Positions 45,114 through 54,287 are shown, counted from the stretch's first letter. The stretch is DNA of 64,000 bases from Silicimonas sp. (GCA_022824315.1 JAJEAC010000106.1:1-64000), one strand, 5' to 3'. A program made the numbers and translations. The notes: generated by a model from the letters alone, not told the origin.

Positions 45114-45551
45114 ATGTTGGGCTACACCAATGTCATCAGCAACGCCATCAAGCCGCAGCCTTCCGCGTCCTTGATCGATTGGATGGCGTACCAACGGGAC
45201 GAAGACTTGTTTGTCGCCTCGTTGACCATCGCCGAGATCCGGCGCGGCATTCCGGAACTGCCAAGTGGCAGGAGGAAGGATGCCCTGGATGTCCGGTTCG
45301 CGGGCAACGACGGACCGCAATCTCTGTTCGCGGGGCGAGTGCCGTCGTTTGACGACGGGGTCGGCCTGATCTCGGCGCGCTTGATGGCAGAGGGCAAGGC
45401 CGCGGGTCGCCCGCGCAGCGCCCTCGACATGATCCTTGCCGCGGTGGCGGAGGCGAACCACTGCATGATGGTGACGGATAACGAATGGGATTTCAGGGGG
45501 CTACAGATTTTCAACCCCTTGCGCAAAGAAGCCGAGAAGGAATGGCAATGA
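45114..45551 (+). CDS. VapC-like PIN-domain protein with altered first active-site residue
   Basis: 145 residues from the ATG at 45114. TNVISNAIKP, DLFVASLTIAEIRRGI (with the second acidic residue, Glu), GRVPSFDD and RSALDMILAAVAEANHCMMVTDNEWDF are the order and motifs of VapC. The first catalytic Asp of the usual M-L-D-T-N-V start is replaced: the text reads MLGYTNV, one residue longer and with Tyr at the Asp position. The later Asp residues are intact. No VapB antitoxin is recognisable upstream. The protein is probably inactive or a divergent variant. Confidence 0.72.
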   Translation: MLGYTNVISNAIKPQPSASLIDWMAYQRDEDLFVASLTIAEIRRGIPELPSGRRKDALDVRFAGNDGPQSLFAGRVPSFDDGVGLISARLMAEGKAAGRPRSALDMILAAVAEANHCMMVTDNEWDFRGLQIFNPLRKEAEKEWQ

Positions 45552-45768
45552 AGGAACAATATCTCTGCCGACGACCCATTGACTCGTTGACTTGACCGAA
45601 GCTGAACGGCGATGTGCTCTCAATGTCGAAATGCGGACACGGAAATCAACTGCAAGTCACAACAACACTCTCAAGGAACCTGGACCATCCCCGACGCCGC
45701 CGCCCTGATGACCAAATTGCCGTCCTTCGCCGGTTCGATCCGCCAGACGCCAGCCGCTGAACGGCACT

Positions 45769-46392
45769 TCATCCCTGCCTGTCCGGGTGCGCCTCGTCAA
45801 AGGCGGGCAGACGATCACAAGCCTCCCTGACGCCACGTATCCTCGGCAGTTTGTCAAGCAACAGTCCCCAGCGATCGGCGTTGTAGAGTTGGGGAATCAG
45901 ACACAGGTCGGCAAGTCCGGGACGGTCTCCGGAACAGAACGGCGCCTGTTCGAAACCGCCCAGCATTGCCTCGAACGCTACGAGACCCTTGCCGATGAAT
46001 TCCTGCATCCACTCGGTTCGCGCCGGCTCCTTGCCGCCGGTCGCCCGGTTCGAGACGGATAGATTGCAGACCGGATGCAGATCAACGGCTATCACCATGG
46101 CTAGCGCCCTAACGCGAGCACGCTTGACCGGATTGTCGGGAAGCAAGGCAAGTCCGCGAGTTGAATCGAGGTATTCGAGGATTGCCAATGACTGGGTGAA
46201 TCGATGCCCGTCAATGTCCAGCACCGGCACGAACCCCTGCGGATTCCGCGCCAGATGTTCCGGCCATATCTGTTCACGTTCAAGCAGGTTCACCGTCACC
46301 CGTTCATAGCTCAGATCAGCAAGGTTCAGCGCGATCCGCACCCGGTAGCTCGCCGAACTCTTGGGATAGTCGTAGAGTACGATGTCGCTCAC
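45769..46392 (-). CDS. maiA: Maleylacetoacetate isomerase (zeta-class GST)
   Basis: 207 residues. The GST zeta signature SSASYRVRIALNLADL is at 12-27, with the active-site Ser in SSAS. NPQGFVPVLDIDG, TQSLAILEYLD, VIAVDLHPVCNLSV and GRPGLADLCLIPQLYNADR follow. The enzyme turns maleylacetoacetate to fumarylacetoacetate with glutathione, between HmgA and FahA. It overlaps the DUF2783 gene by 4 nt and is the last gene of the homogentisate operon. Confidence 0.94.
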   Translation of the reverse strand: MSDIVLYDYPKSSASYRVRIALNLADLSYERVTVNLLEREQIWPEHLARNPQGFVPVLDIDGHRFTQSLAILEYLDSTRGLALLPDNPVKRARVRALAMVIAVDLHPVCNLSVSNRATGGKEPARTEWMQEFIGKGLVAFEAMLGGFEQAPFCSGDRPGLADLCLIPQLYNADRWGLLLDKLPRIRGVREACDRLPAFDEAHPDRQG

Positions 46393-46571
46393 TTCGCCTC
46401 CTCGATGGCCGCTGCAAGTGTGGCTGGGTCACCTATCTGGTTGGCAAGAACAAGCACCAATCGCGCGTTCAGCTCCCTGCTCTCCTTGTCGCTCAATCCT
46501 TCGTGGGCCTTCAGGAGAGCCTCGTAGAAGCCATCCGGGTCGGACAGGTTCGGTTCCAGGTTGAGTGTCAT
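46389..46571 (-). CDS. DUF2783 small protein
   Basis: 60 residues: MTLNLEPNLSDPDGFYEAL, then HEGLSDKESRELNARLVLVLANQIGD. This matches the small DUF2783 family, often next to flavin monooxygenases of aromatic catabolism. The function is unknown. It is joined to its neighbours by 4-nt overlaps on both sides, which implies it is made in step with the monooxygenase and maiA. Confidence 0.88.
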   Translation of the reverse strand: MTLNLEPNLSDPDGFYEALLKAHEGLSDKESRELNARLVLVLANQIGDPATLAAAIEEAK

Positions 46572-48193
46572 TCGTCCCCCTTTCCGACGGCGTTCCGGAC
46601 GGATGCTTGAACTCCATCCAGATCGAGCTCCCGCCACCTTGCAGCGACATGCTGGTCCGGGCGAATGAGATACGCGGCGCTCGAGGCCTTTCCCAGGTAC
46701 CTCTCCCTGAGCATGTCGCCGATTGACATATCGTTCAATGCACGACCTGCCACCGAAATTCCGTCCACTTTGGTTGCCTTGGGCACCTCGATACCAAGGC
46801 CAAGCAGCGTGAACTCTCCCCCGAGCAGGTCGAGCAGGTACCCGTCATTCACGGGCGCGTCAGGCGCGGGCGCTCCGGGCCGCGACCGCGCGGGCTGGCC
46901 AAGCATGTCGGGACCAAAGCCCGGCAGCGCGTTGTATGTGCAGGGCACGCTCAGGCGCCCGGAGTTCACCAGCGGGCGCGCGAAGGAGTGCCGTGCCGCC
47001 AAGGTCAGCACCGCGTCGCGAAAGGTCCGCGAGACTTCGGACTTGGGCGTCAGGAAATCCGTCGAACGGGTCGAGTTCAGGATGTTCTCGTCTGCCGCCT
47101 GGATGCGTTCGGCGTCGTAGCTGTCCAGGAGCGTCTCAGGGGCCAGCCCTCGAAGCACAAGGTCCAGCTTCCATGCAAGGTTCTCGGCATCCTGCACTCC
47201 GGAATTCGCCCCGCGCGCGCCGTAGGGTGACACCTGGTGAGCGCTGTCGCCGGCGAACAGCACCCGGCCATGGCGAAACCTCTCCATCCTGCGGCACTGG
47301 AACGTGTAGATCGAACTCCACACGAGTTCATACTCCACGCCTTCGCCGAGCATGGCGTCAACGCGGGCAAGGATGTTCTCCTCCTTCAGTTCCTTGTCAC
47401 GATCAATGTCCCACCCGATCTGAAAATCGATCCGCCAGATGTCATCCGGCTGCTTGTGGAGAAGTGCCGAATCCCCCGACCTGAACCAGGGCTCGAACCA
47501 GAACCAGCGCTCGGTCGGGAAATCCGCCGTCATCCTGACGTCGGCGATCAGGAAATTGTCCTCGAACACGCGCCCCTTGAAGCCAAGTCCGAGCATGTTG
47601 CGCAACGGCGAGCGCGCCCCGTCGCATGCGATCAACCAGTCCGCTTCCAGATTGTAGGCACCCTCTGGCGTCATCACCTCAATCCGGATGACGTCCCGCC
47701 CTGCCTCGATCGCATCGACCCGGTTGCCGCCGCGAATCTCGATCTCGGCACCTTCCGCCCGCGCATGCTCGATCGCCTCAAACAGGAACTTCTCGAACCG
47801 GACCTGGCTGAGGTTGATGAAGGCAGGATACCTGTGCCCTTCCTCCGGCAAGAGGTCGAAGCTGTAGATCTCGTCCCTGTCGCGGAACACCCGGCCCTTC
47901 TGCCAGATCACGCCCTCTTCCAGCATCCCGGGACCAGGGCCCAGCCGGTGTGCGATCTCGAGAGTGCGCTTGGAAAAGCAGATCGCGCGACTTCCCAGAC
48001 CAACACCTTCATGATCGTCCAGAACAACCACTCGATGGCCTTTCCGGCCCAGGTCGAGCGCAGAGGCAAGTCCGGTCGGTCCGCCGCCTGCGATCACCAC
48101 CGGGTGGCGCGCCGGCGTGGCTGCGCCCTGATCTTCGGACCGGCGATAGGGGTAGAGCCGGAGCGCAACCGGATAGCGGTCCCGAAGCGTCAC
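46568..48193 (-). CDS. FAD-dependent aromatic monooxygenase, 3-hydroxyphenylpropionate/pentachlorophenol hydroxylase type
   Basis: 541 residues from a GTG at 48193 that overlaps the DinB stop (GTGA). PVVIAGGGPTGLASALDLG (31-49), GSRAICFSKRTLEI, DLLPEEGHRYPAFINLSQ and the flavin motif VLFAGDSAHQVSPYGARG are present, with a thioredoxin-like C-terminal domain to 541. Group A flavin hydroxylases put one oxygen on an aromatic ring. In a homogentisate operon it might hydroxylate a phenylacetate derivative upstream of homogentisate, but the substrate is not shown. Confidence 0.88.
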   Translation of the reverse strand: MTLRDRYPVALRLYPYRRSEDQGAATPARHPVVIAGGGPTGLASALDLGRKGHRVVVLDDHEGVGLGSRAICFSKRTLEIAHRLGPGPGMLEEGVIWQKGRVFRDRDEIYSFDLLPEEGHRYPAFINLSQVRFEKFLFEAIEHARAEGAEIEIRGGNRVDAIEAGRDVIRIEVMTPEGAYNLEADWLIACDGARSPLRNMLGLGFKGRVFEDNFLIADVRMTADFPTERWFWFEPWFRSGDSALLHKQPDDIWRIDFQIGWDIDRDKELKEENILARVDAMLGEGVEYELVWSSIYTFQCRRMERFRHGRVLFAGDSAHQVSPYGARGANSGVQDAENLAWKLDLVLRGLAPETLLDSYDAERIQAADENILNSTRSTDFLTPKSEVSRTFRDAVLTLAARHSFARPLVNSGRLSVPCTYNALPGFGPDMLGQPARSRPGAPAPDAPVNDGYLLDLLGGEFTLLGLGIEVPKATKVDGISVAGRALNDMSIGDMLRERYLGKASSAAYLIRPDQHVAARWRELDLDGVQASVRNAVGKGDE

Positions 48194-48708
48194 GAGAGGA
48201 ATTCCCGAATGCAATCCTTCGCAATCGGCGCACGCTCCCACTCAAGAAAGAAGTCGTCGAGCTGCGGCGGCGCGATCCCCGCCTCACCCACCTGAACGTG
48301 AGCCTGTCCCCGGTGATGAATCTGGTGCTGGAACAGATGCGGCAGAAGCGCGCCGACCCTCTCTTGGGTCTGAGTACCCGGGCGCTCGACAGCCATGCTA
48401 CGGTCGAGATCAATGTCGCCTTCGCAGAAATTCATCAGATCCACGTCCAGCCTGGATTGTTCCACGGCAAGCGTGCTCACGTCCTCGATGTCGGGCATGG
48501 CGTAGACGGCGCGGCCAATGCCGGTTCCGTTCAATGCACCGAGGTAGAAGGCGTCCACCTTCCGAATGTGGTTCAAGGTCTTTGACAACGAGGTAAAGAA
48601 GCCCGACCGCCTTGCCGTGAACGCGGCTTGATCCATCCCTGAGATCGCCTCGTGGAGCGTCCGGTTCGCGTACCGATTGTTGACCGCGAATTCGAAATAG
48701 GGGCTCAT
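48190..48708 (-). CDS. DinB-fold family protein
   Basis: 172 residues from the ATG at 48708, which overlaps the MBL gene stop by 4 nt. The four-helix DinB fold is suggested by NNRYANRTLHEAIS, SLSKTLNHIRKVDAFYL and LFQHQIHHRGQAHV; the histidines of NHIR and HQIHH are the likely metal triad. DinB-like proteins can act as thiol-dependent isomerases or S-transferases, for example the bacillithiol and mycothiol enzymes. In this operon a link to maleylpyruvate- or maleylacetoacetate-type isomerisation is plausible but untested. Confidence 0.85.
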   Translation of the reverse strand: MSPYFEFAVNNRYANRTLHEAISGMDQAAFTARRSGFFTSLSKTLNHIRKVDAFYLGALNGTGIGRAVYAMPDIEDVSTLAVEQSRLDVDLMNFCEGDIDLDRSMAVERPGTQTQERVGALLPHLFQHQIHHRGQAHVQVGEAGIAPPQLDDFFLEWERAPIAKDCIREFLS

Positions 48709-49655
48709 CCCTGCATTGCCTCCCACATTTGCAGGTCACGCTCGGCAGTCCAGATCCGCGGCGTGTCGATGTCGCGCGCCTCGTCAAAGGCGCGAGAGAC
48801 GTTGAAAGGAAGACAATGTTCGTAGATCGCGTAATCGCTGAATTTCGGATCGCATTCCGAGCGCACCGCATCCCAGGCGTCCTTCAGCGAACCGCCCCCG
48901 AGGGCAATCTTGGCGGCTGGACCATAGGTGGACCGCACAAAGTCCTTGGTCAGGTCGAGTGCCGAATTCACCATCTCCCTGCCGATCAGGGCATCCCCCC
49001 GACCTGGCGCGATAGAATCCAGATCGAAGGACCGGATGGCTTCGAGCGTACCCGGCCAGTCGTGGAAGTGTCCGTCGCCGCAATAGCAGGCCGAGCGGTA
49101 TTCGACGATGTCGCCGGTGAACATGACGTTTTGGTCCGGCACGTAGATCACGATGTCTCCGGCGGTATGTGCACGACCGACTTGCATGATGTCCACGCGC
49201 CTGCTGCCGAGATAGACCGACATTCGCCCGTGGAAGGTTGTCGTGGGCCAAGTGAGGCCAGGAATGCTCTCATGCCCCTCGAACAGCCGGGGAAATCGCT
49301 GGAATTCGCTGTCCCAGTCCTCCTGCCCGCGCTCGGCGACCATGGCGCGGGCCTTCTCGGACATGATGACCTGTCCGGCATCGTAGGCCGACGCCCCCAG
49401 CACGCGAACCGCGTGGTAATGGGTCAGCACGAGGTGCGTGATCGGCTTGTCGGTGACTTCCCTCACCTTCTCGATCACCTTTCCGGCCAGCCGTGGCGTC
49501 GCCTGCGCCTCGACGACCATCACCGCATCGTCGCCGATGATCACACCGGAATTCGGATCCCCTTCCGCCGTGAAGGCGAACAGGCCCTTCCCGATCTCGT
49601 CAAAGGTGATTTTCTTCTCGCCCAGGTCGCCCTGGCTCGCGAAGGCCTTGGCCAT
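48705..49655 (-). CDS. Metallo-beta-lactamase-fold hydrolase with atypical metal motif
   Basis: 316 residues from the ATG at 49655 (TAAGGAGA upstream). The fold is clear: GVIIGDDAVMVVEAQATP, HLVLTHYHAVRVLGASA, GRAHTAGDIVIYVPDQNVMFTGDIVEY and DSIAPGRGDALIG. The standard H-x-H-x-D-H becomes THYHAVR: both His are kept, but Asp and the third His are Ala-Val-Arg. This variant recurs in homogentisate clusters as far as I know, so it is probably family-typical. The substrate, perhaps an ester or lactone of the pathway, is unknown. Confidence 0.83.
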   Translation of the reverse strand: MAKAFASQGDLGEKKITFDEIGKGLFAFTAEGDPNSGVIIGDDAVMVVEAQATPRLAGKVIEKVREVTDKPITHLVLTHYHAVRVLGASAYDAGQVIMSEKARAMVAERGQEDWDSEFQRFPRLFEGHESIPGLTWPTTTFHGRMSVYLGSRRVDIMQVGRAHTAGDIVIYVPDQNVMFTGDIVEYRSACYCGDGHFHDWPGTLEAIRSFDLDSIAPGRGDALIGREMVNSALDLTKDFVRSTYGPAAKIALGGGSLKDAWDAVRSECDPKFSDYAIYEHCLPFNVSRAFDEARDIDTPRIWTAERDLQMWEAMQG

Positions 49656-49675
49656 GGTGTTCTCCTTACCGCGTT

Positions 49676-50917
49676 TCAAGCAAAGGGGTTTTCGAGGGCC
49701 GGCAGCACCCTGCCGCTGCAGTCGCCGAATCCGATTCGGTATCCGTCGCCTTGGGCAACTCCCCTGAGCGCCAGCAGGTCGCCATCCTCGATGAAGCTGC
49801 GCGTGCCTCCCTGGGCAAGCTCCAGAGGCTCCTTGCCACCCCACGAGAGTTCAAGCAGCGAGCCACGGTTCCCGCGCTCCGGCCCGGAAATCGTGCCGGT
49901 CCCGATAAGATCGCCCACGCGCATCGGACAGCCGGACGTCGCGTGGTGGGCGAGCTGCTGCGCCGACGAATAGTAGAGTTCGCGCGAATTCGTTCGCACG
50001 ATGGTCTCCTCGGCGCCGCCATCGGGCTCGAGCGTCACCTCCAGCTCGATGTCGTGGAGCATCGGCCCCGCATCCCTCAGGTGCGGCAGGAGCTCCTTTT
50101 CGCGCAGGGGCGGGTCGCAACGAAACGGCTCCAGCGCCGCTTTCGTCACGACCCAGGGGCTGATCGTCGTGGCGGTCGCCTTGGCCTGGAATGGGCCAAG
50201 CGGTTGGTATTCCCAGGCCTGGATGTCCCGTGCGGACCAGTCGTTGAGAAGGACATAGCCGAAGATGTTCGCGTCCGCCTCGGCCACGCCAAGCGGGCCG
50301 TCAGACGCTTGCCCGACAACGGCACCCATCTCCAGCTCGATGTCGAAGCGCCTGGACGGCGCAAACCGGGGCGCTTCGTCCGCCGGTCCTTTCAACTGGC
50401 CCCAAGGCCTGCGAACATCAGTTCCGGAGACCACGACCGAGGACGCCCGGCCGTTGTAGCCGATGGGCATGTGCAGCCAGTTTGGCGGCAGGGCGTTTTC
50501 CGGGCCCCGGAACATGGTCCCGACATTGGCGGCGTGGTGCCGACCGGCGTAGAAATCCGTGAATTCGCTGACGACGAACGGCAGCAGCATGGTCACTCCG
50601 GATTGCGGGTGAACGGCACCGGCGACTCGATCCCGCTCCTCGGCGCCCTCTGCAAGTATCCTCGTCAGCACGTCGCGAACCCGCTCCCAGTTCCCCGGGC
50701 CTTCGGCCATGAACTCGTTGAGAGCGCCGTTTCGAAATCCCGCGGCAGGCACAATCCCTTGCTCTTCCAGAGCGGCAAGATCGAGGACCATGTCGCCCAA
50801 GGCGGCGCCGGCACGCGGACCCTTCCCGTCGTCAAACACCCCGTAGGGCAGATTGTTCAGCGGAAACCACCCGTCGGGGTCGTTCGCGCTCTCCACCCAA
50901 CTCTTCAATAAAGCCAA
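49676..50917 (-). CDS. fahA: Fumarylacetoacetase
   Basis: 413 residues, normal length. Start is a TTG at 50917 with GGAGT upstream, giving LALLKSWVESANDPDGWFPLNNLPYG. Signatures: DFYAGRHHAANVGTMFRG with the catalytic His, LHMPIGYNGRASSVVVSG, DIELEMGAVVG and LNDWSARDIQAWEYQPLGPFQAK. It hydrolyses fumarylacetoacetate to fumarate and acetoacetate, the last step of tyrosine breakdown. 93 nt lie between hmgA and this gene, and 20 nt between it and the MBL gene. Confidence 0.95.
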   Translation of the reverse strand: MALLKSWVESANDPDGWFPLNNLPYGVFDDGKGPRAGAALGDMVLDLAALEEQGIVPAAGFRNGALNEFMAEGPGNWERVRDVLTRILAEGAEERDRVAGAVHPQSGVTMLLPFVVSEFTDFYAGRHHAANVGTMFRGPENALPPNWLHMPIGYNGRASSVVVSGTDVRRPWGQLKGPADEAPRFAPSRRFDIELEMGAVVGQASDGPLGVAEADANIFGYVLLNDWSARDIQAWEYQPLGPFQAKATATTISPWVVTKAALEPFRCDPPLREKELLPHLRDAGPMLHDIELEVTLEPDGGAEETIVRTNSRELYYSSAQQLAHHATSGCPMRVGDLIGTGTISGPERGNRGSLLELSWGGKEPLELAQGGTRSFIEDGDLLALRGVAQGDGYRIGFGDCSGRVLPALENPFA

Positions 50918-51010
50918 GACCGCACTCCTTCAAACAGCTTCAGTTTTGCCCCGCCCGGACACGGAGCTTCCCGCCGGAAATTCCAGTCTGCGACGGGACA
51001 CCACAATGCC

Positions 51011-52366
51011 TCACTTCCGCCCTGGACTACCGTCGAATTTCTTTTCGAGCGAGGTCCAGCACTCGACATAGTCGTCCTGCAACGGCGCCTCCCTGGCCGC
51101 AAATTCGGTCAGATGCTGCGGGAACCTCGTCTCGAACATGAACGACATGGTGTTTTCAAGCCTGTCAGGGCCGAGATTCGAGTTGGTCGCCCTGTCGAAG
51201 GCGTCCAGGTCGGGTCCATGGGGCAGCATCATGTTGTGGAGAGACATTCCGCCCGGAACGAATCCTTCGGGCTTCGCGTCGTACTGGCCGTAGATGTTGC
51301 CCATGAGCTCCGACATGACGTTCTTGTGGTACCAAGGCGGACGGAACGTGTCCTCGGCGACCATCCAGCGCTCACGGAACAGCACGAAGTCGATATTGGC
51401 GACTCCGTCCACCCCGGACGGCGCCGTCAGCACGGTGAAGATCGACGGATCCGGGTGATCGAAGAGCACTGCCCCCACCGGACAATAGGTCTTCATGTCA
51501 TACTTGCAGGGTGCGTAGTTGCCGTGCCACGCCACGATGTCGAGCGGGCTGTGCCCGATCTCGGTCGCATGAAACTGCCCGCACCACTTGATCACGACGC
51601 GCGAGGGCGCATCGCGATCCTCGAAAGCCGCGACCGGCGTCTTGAAGTCCCGTGGATTGGCGAGGCAGTTCGCCCCGATCGGCCCGCGCCCGGGCAGGGC
51701 GAACTTCTGCCCGTAGTTTTCGCAGACAAAGCCGCGGGCCGGGCCGTCGAGCACCTCGACCCGGTAGACCAGCCCGCGGGGCAGAATCGCGATCTCCTGA
51801 GGCTCGACATCGATCACGCCGAGCTCGGTCGCGAAGCGCAAACGGCCACGCTGAGGCACGACCAGAAGCTCACTGTCAGCCGAATAGAAATACTCGTCCT
51901 CCATCGAACATGTCACCAGATAGACATGCGCCGCCATGCCCACCTGCGTGTTCACGTCCCCTGCCGTCGTCATCGTGCGCATTCCGGTCAGCCAAGTCAG
52001 GTCATCTTCGCCCGCCGGCACGGGATCCCAGCGATACTGGCCAAGCGAGGTGACATCCTCGATCACGTTGGGAGCGGTCTTCCAATAGGGCAGCACGATC
52101 CTGGCGAACCCGGCGACATGACGCACTGAGGGCCGAATTCGGTAACACCATGTCCGCTCGGGTCCCGGCGCCGTGAACGCCGTGCCGGAGAGCTGCTCGG
52201 CATAGAGCCCGTAGTTCACCAGCTGCGGCGAGTTCATGCCCTGGGGCAGCGCGCTTGGCAGCGCTTCGGTTTCGAAGTCGTTGCCGAAACCCGGCATATA
52301 ACCAGGCACGGTTCCGGCCGGCGTCTCGGCCTGTCGCAGGTTCAGGGGTGCACGTGCATCATCCAT
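51011..52366 (-). CDS. hmgA: Homogentisate 1,2-dioxygenase
   Basis: 451 residues, standard. [77 protein letters not shown] and [16 protein letters not shown] carry the iron-binding His, Glu and His. It opens the ring of homogentisate to maleylacetoacetate. The ATG at 52366 has GGAG nine bases upstream. It is the first gene of the minus-strand operon and diverges from the MarR regulator. Confidence 0.96.
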   Translation of the reverse strand: MDDARAPLNLRQAETPAGTVPGYMPGFGNDFETEALPSALPQGMNSPQLVNYGLYAEQLSGTAFTAPGPERTWCYRIRPSVRHVAGFARIVLPYWKTAPNVIEDVTSLGQYRWDPVPAGEDDLTWLTGMRTMTTAGDVNTQVGMAAHVYLVTCSMEDEYFYSADSELLVVPQRGRLRFATELGVIDVEPQEIAILPRGLVYRVEVLDGPARGFVCENYGQKFALPGRGPIGANCLANPRDFKTPVAAFEDRDAPSRVVIKWCGQFHATEIGHSPLDIVAWHGNYAPCKYDMKTYCPVGAVLFDHPDPSIFTVLTAPSGVDGVANIDFVLFRERWMVAEDTFRPPWYHKNVMSELMGNIYGQYDAKPEGFVPGGMSLHNMMLPHGPDLDAFDRATNSNLGPDRLENTMSFMFETRFPQHLTEFAAREAPLQDDYVECWTSLEKKFDGSPGRK

Positions 52367-52396
52367 TGCATCGCTCCTTCCATGCCGTCACAACTA

Positions 52397-52419
52397 TTGG
52401 TTGTAAATGTAACTAACAA
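52397..52419. promoter_or_regulatory. Imperfect palindrome in the hmgA / marR divergent region, probable operator
   Basis: A 23-base element (52397-52419) starts TTGGTTGT and ends AACTAACAA; 14 of 23 bases match its reverse complement by hand. It lies centrally in the 70-base gap between hmgA and the MarR gene, and CAAC/GTTG arms (52391-52403) overlap it. MarR-type repressors bind such sites and are released by pathway aromatics. Confidence 0.5.
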
Positions 52420-52436
52420 GCCCTAGAAAGAGTCTC

Positions 52437-52892
52437 ATGCGTCGCGATTCCGAATTCAATCCCCTGGATTTCCTGCCGTACCTCCTCTACCAAGCCGCCG
52501 AAGCCCTGAGCCTTGAGTTCCAAAGGCATTACCGAGGGCAGTACGGGATGCTTCGAACCGAGTGGCGGGTGCTGTTTCATCTCGGCTGCTACGGCGAGAT
52601 GACGGCAAAGGAAATCTGCGTCCACGCACGTCTCCACAAGACCAAGGTGAGCCGCGCCGTCGCCGCCTTGCAAACGAAGCGCTTTCTGACCCGACGTGAA
52701 CTGGAGCGGGATCGCCGCCACGCCCTGCTGCAGTTGACGGCGCAGGGACAAAGGGCCTTCGCCGACCTTTCCCGTGCTGCCCATGCATTCGACTCGGAGG
52801 TGCGTGCGGCCATGACGCCTGACGAGGCCGAAATCCTGCATCGCTGCCTGATCCGGATTGCCGGGTTCGAGACGGCGCAGCGAACCGGGTGA
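52437..52892 (+). CDS. MarR-family transcriptional regulator, probable repressor of the homogentisate operon
   Basis: 151 residues. The winged helix covers about 40-110: LRTEWRVLFHLGCYGEMTAKEICVHARLHKTKVSRAVAALQTKRFLTRRELERDRRHALL. The dimer helices lie outside. The divergent position next to hmgA, with 70 bases between the starts, points to control of hmgA and its own gene, probably relieved by homogentisate or a related acid. Which ligand is inferred from position only. Confidence 0.9.
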   Translation: MRRDSEFNPLDFLPYLLYQAAEALSLEFQRHYRGQYGMLRTEWRVLFHLGCYGEMTAKEICVHARLHKTKVSRAVAALQTKRFLTRRELERDRRHALLQLTAQGQRAFADLSRAAHAFDSEVRAAMTPDEAEILHRCLIRIAGFETAQRTG

Positions 52893-52967
52893 ATCTCTCG
52901 ATCCTAGGTAGCCGCTGCCCAAATTCGCGAGTTGCCGCGTCGTGTGTCCGGCCACGCAAATTCCAGG

Positions 52968-54287
52968 TCAGGGAGGCTCCGAGAGAAGAGGCTGAATTGC
53001 GTCGTATATGTGCTGCGACGCGCCCCGGTGACTTGCGTGAAACGCTTCAGCCGCTTTCGGCGGCCCCTGCGCAATCGCCGCTCGAACCGCATCGGGCAGT
53101 TCATGCGGCGCATTGCAGACCGTCAGCATGCCGGCTGCTTCAGCCTCAACTGCCGGGAATTCGATGGTCCCGACGCTCGGCCCGGTGATCACCGGCTTTC
53201 CAAGCGCCAATGGCTCGATGACGTTATGCGCACCGCGCGGGCCAAAGCCGCCGCCCACGATCACTGCGTCGGCAGAGGCGAGGTAGAATGTCATTTCTCC
53301 GAGCGAATCTCCGACCAGGATCCGCGCGCGCCCGGGCTCCGAAAGGGGACTCAGATCGTTGTCGAAGAGCTGGCTGCGCCATGCCATCTCAAAACCAGCT
53401 GATTGCAGGAATTCGCCCGACTCCCGGAACCGTTCCGGAGCCCGGGGCACCCAAATCACGAACGGTGGCACAGGATCCGAGAAGAGCTTGGATAGCGCCT
53501 GCACGTAGACATCCTCCTCTCCCTCGACGACGCTTGCGATGACGATGACCGTCTTGCCTTGAAGGCTGGCCCCAAATGCCTTGCCGGCATGGATCTGTGT
53601 CTCGGGCGGAACAATGTCGAACCTCGTCTCTCCCGCAATGCGCACGTCAGATGCCCCGAGTGCGCGAAACCGCCCGGCCTGCGTTTTGGACTTTGCGAAT
53701 ACCGCGGCCAAGCGCGCCACGGGATGACCAAACAGCGACGCCAGACGCCTTGCCTTCGGCCAGCTGCCCGCAGGTATTTGCGCGTTGACAAGCGCAAGAG
53801 GAACACCCGCCTCCCGCGCCGCCTCGATCATCCAGGGCCAGAACTCCATTTCGACTACAAGACCGACGCGTGGCGCATGGGAGACAAAAAACCGTTGCCA
53901 GTAGTCAGGGCGATCAATGGGCAAGAAGCGCACGGCCAATTGGCCAGAGGCGATTTCGTCCGCGAACGTCTGTTCGACCCTGTTCCGCGCCGCCGGCGTG
54001 GCATGTGTCGTCAGGACGCGATACCCGTCCTGCAGCGCCAGCCGCACGAGTGGCTCTGCGGAATTGATCTCGCCAAGGGACACGGCATGCAGCCATAGAT
54101 CGGCCGCGAACGGTGCTCCCTCGCCCCTCCGTTCATCAAGATGAAGGCCGTATCCGGCATCACCCCGGGCTCGCTTTCGGAAGTACCGCCACACAACCGG
54201 GGTCAGCACCCGGAAAACGCATGCATAAAGGAAAAGAAAGACCCGATAGCGGAGCCCCGCAGGTTCCGACAGACTGAGACCATTCAT
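52968..54287 (-). CDS. waaA: 3-deoxy-D-manno-octulosonic acid (Kdo) transferase
   Basis: 439 residues, usual for WaaA/KdtA. After a short N-terminal membrane anchor (YRVFLFLYACVFRVLTPVVWRYF), DLWLHAVSLGEINSAEPL, LTTHATPAARNRVEQTF, FLPIDRPDYWQRFFVSHAPRVGLVVEMEFWPW and ADAVIVGGGFGPRGAHNVIEPLALGKPVITGP are GT30 marks. It attaches Kdo to lipid A at the inner membrane, so the cell makes lipopolysaccharide. The usual lpxK or lpxB neighbours are not here. Confidence 0.93.
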   Translation of the reverse strand: MNGLSLSEPAGLRYRVFLFLYACVFRVLTPVVWRYFRKRARGDAGYGLHLDERRGEGAPFAADLWLHAVSLGEINSAEPLVRLALQDGYRVLTTHATPAARNRVEQTFADEIASGQLAVRFLPIDRPDYWQRFFVSHAPRVGLVVEMEFWPWMIEAAREAGVPLALVNAQIPAGSWPKARRLASLFGHPVARLAAVFAKSKTQAGRFRALGASDVRIAGETRFDIVPPETQIHAGKAFGASLQGKTVIVIASVVEGEEDVYVQALSKLFSDPVPPFVIWVPRAPERFRESGEFLQSAGFEMAWRSQLFDNDLSPLSEPGRARILVGDSLGEMTFYLASADAVIVGGGFGPRGAHNVIEPLALGKPVITGPSVGTIEFPAVEAEAAGMLTVCNAPHELPDAVRAAIAQGPPKAAEAFHASHRGASQHIYDAIQPLLSEPP

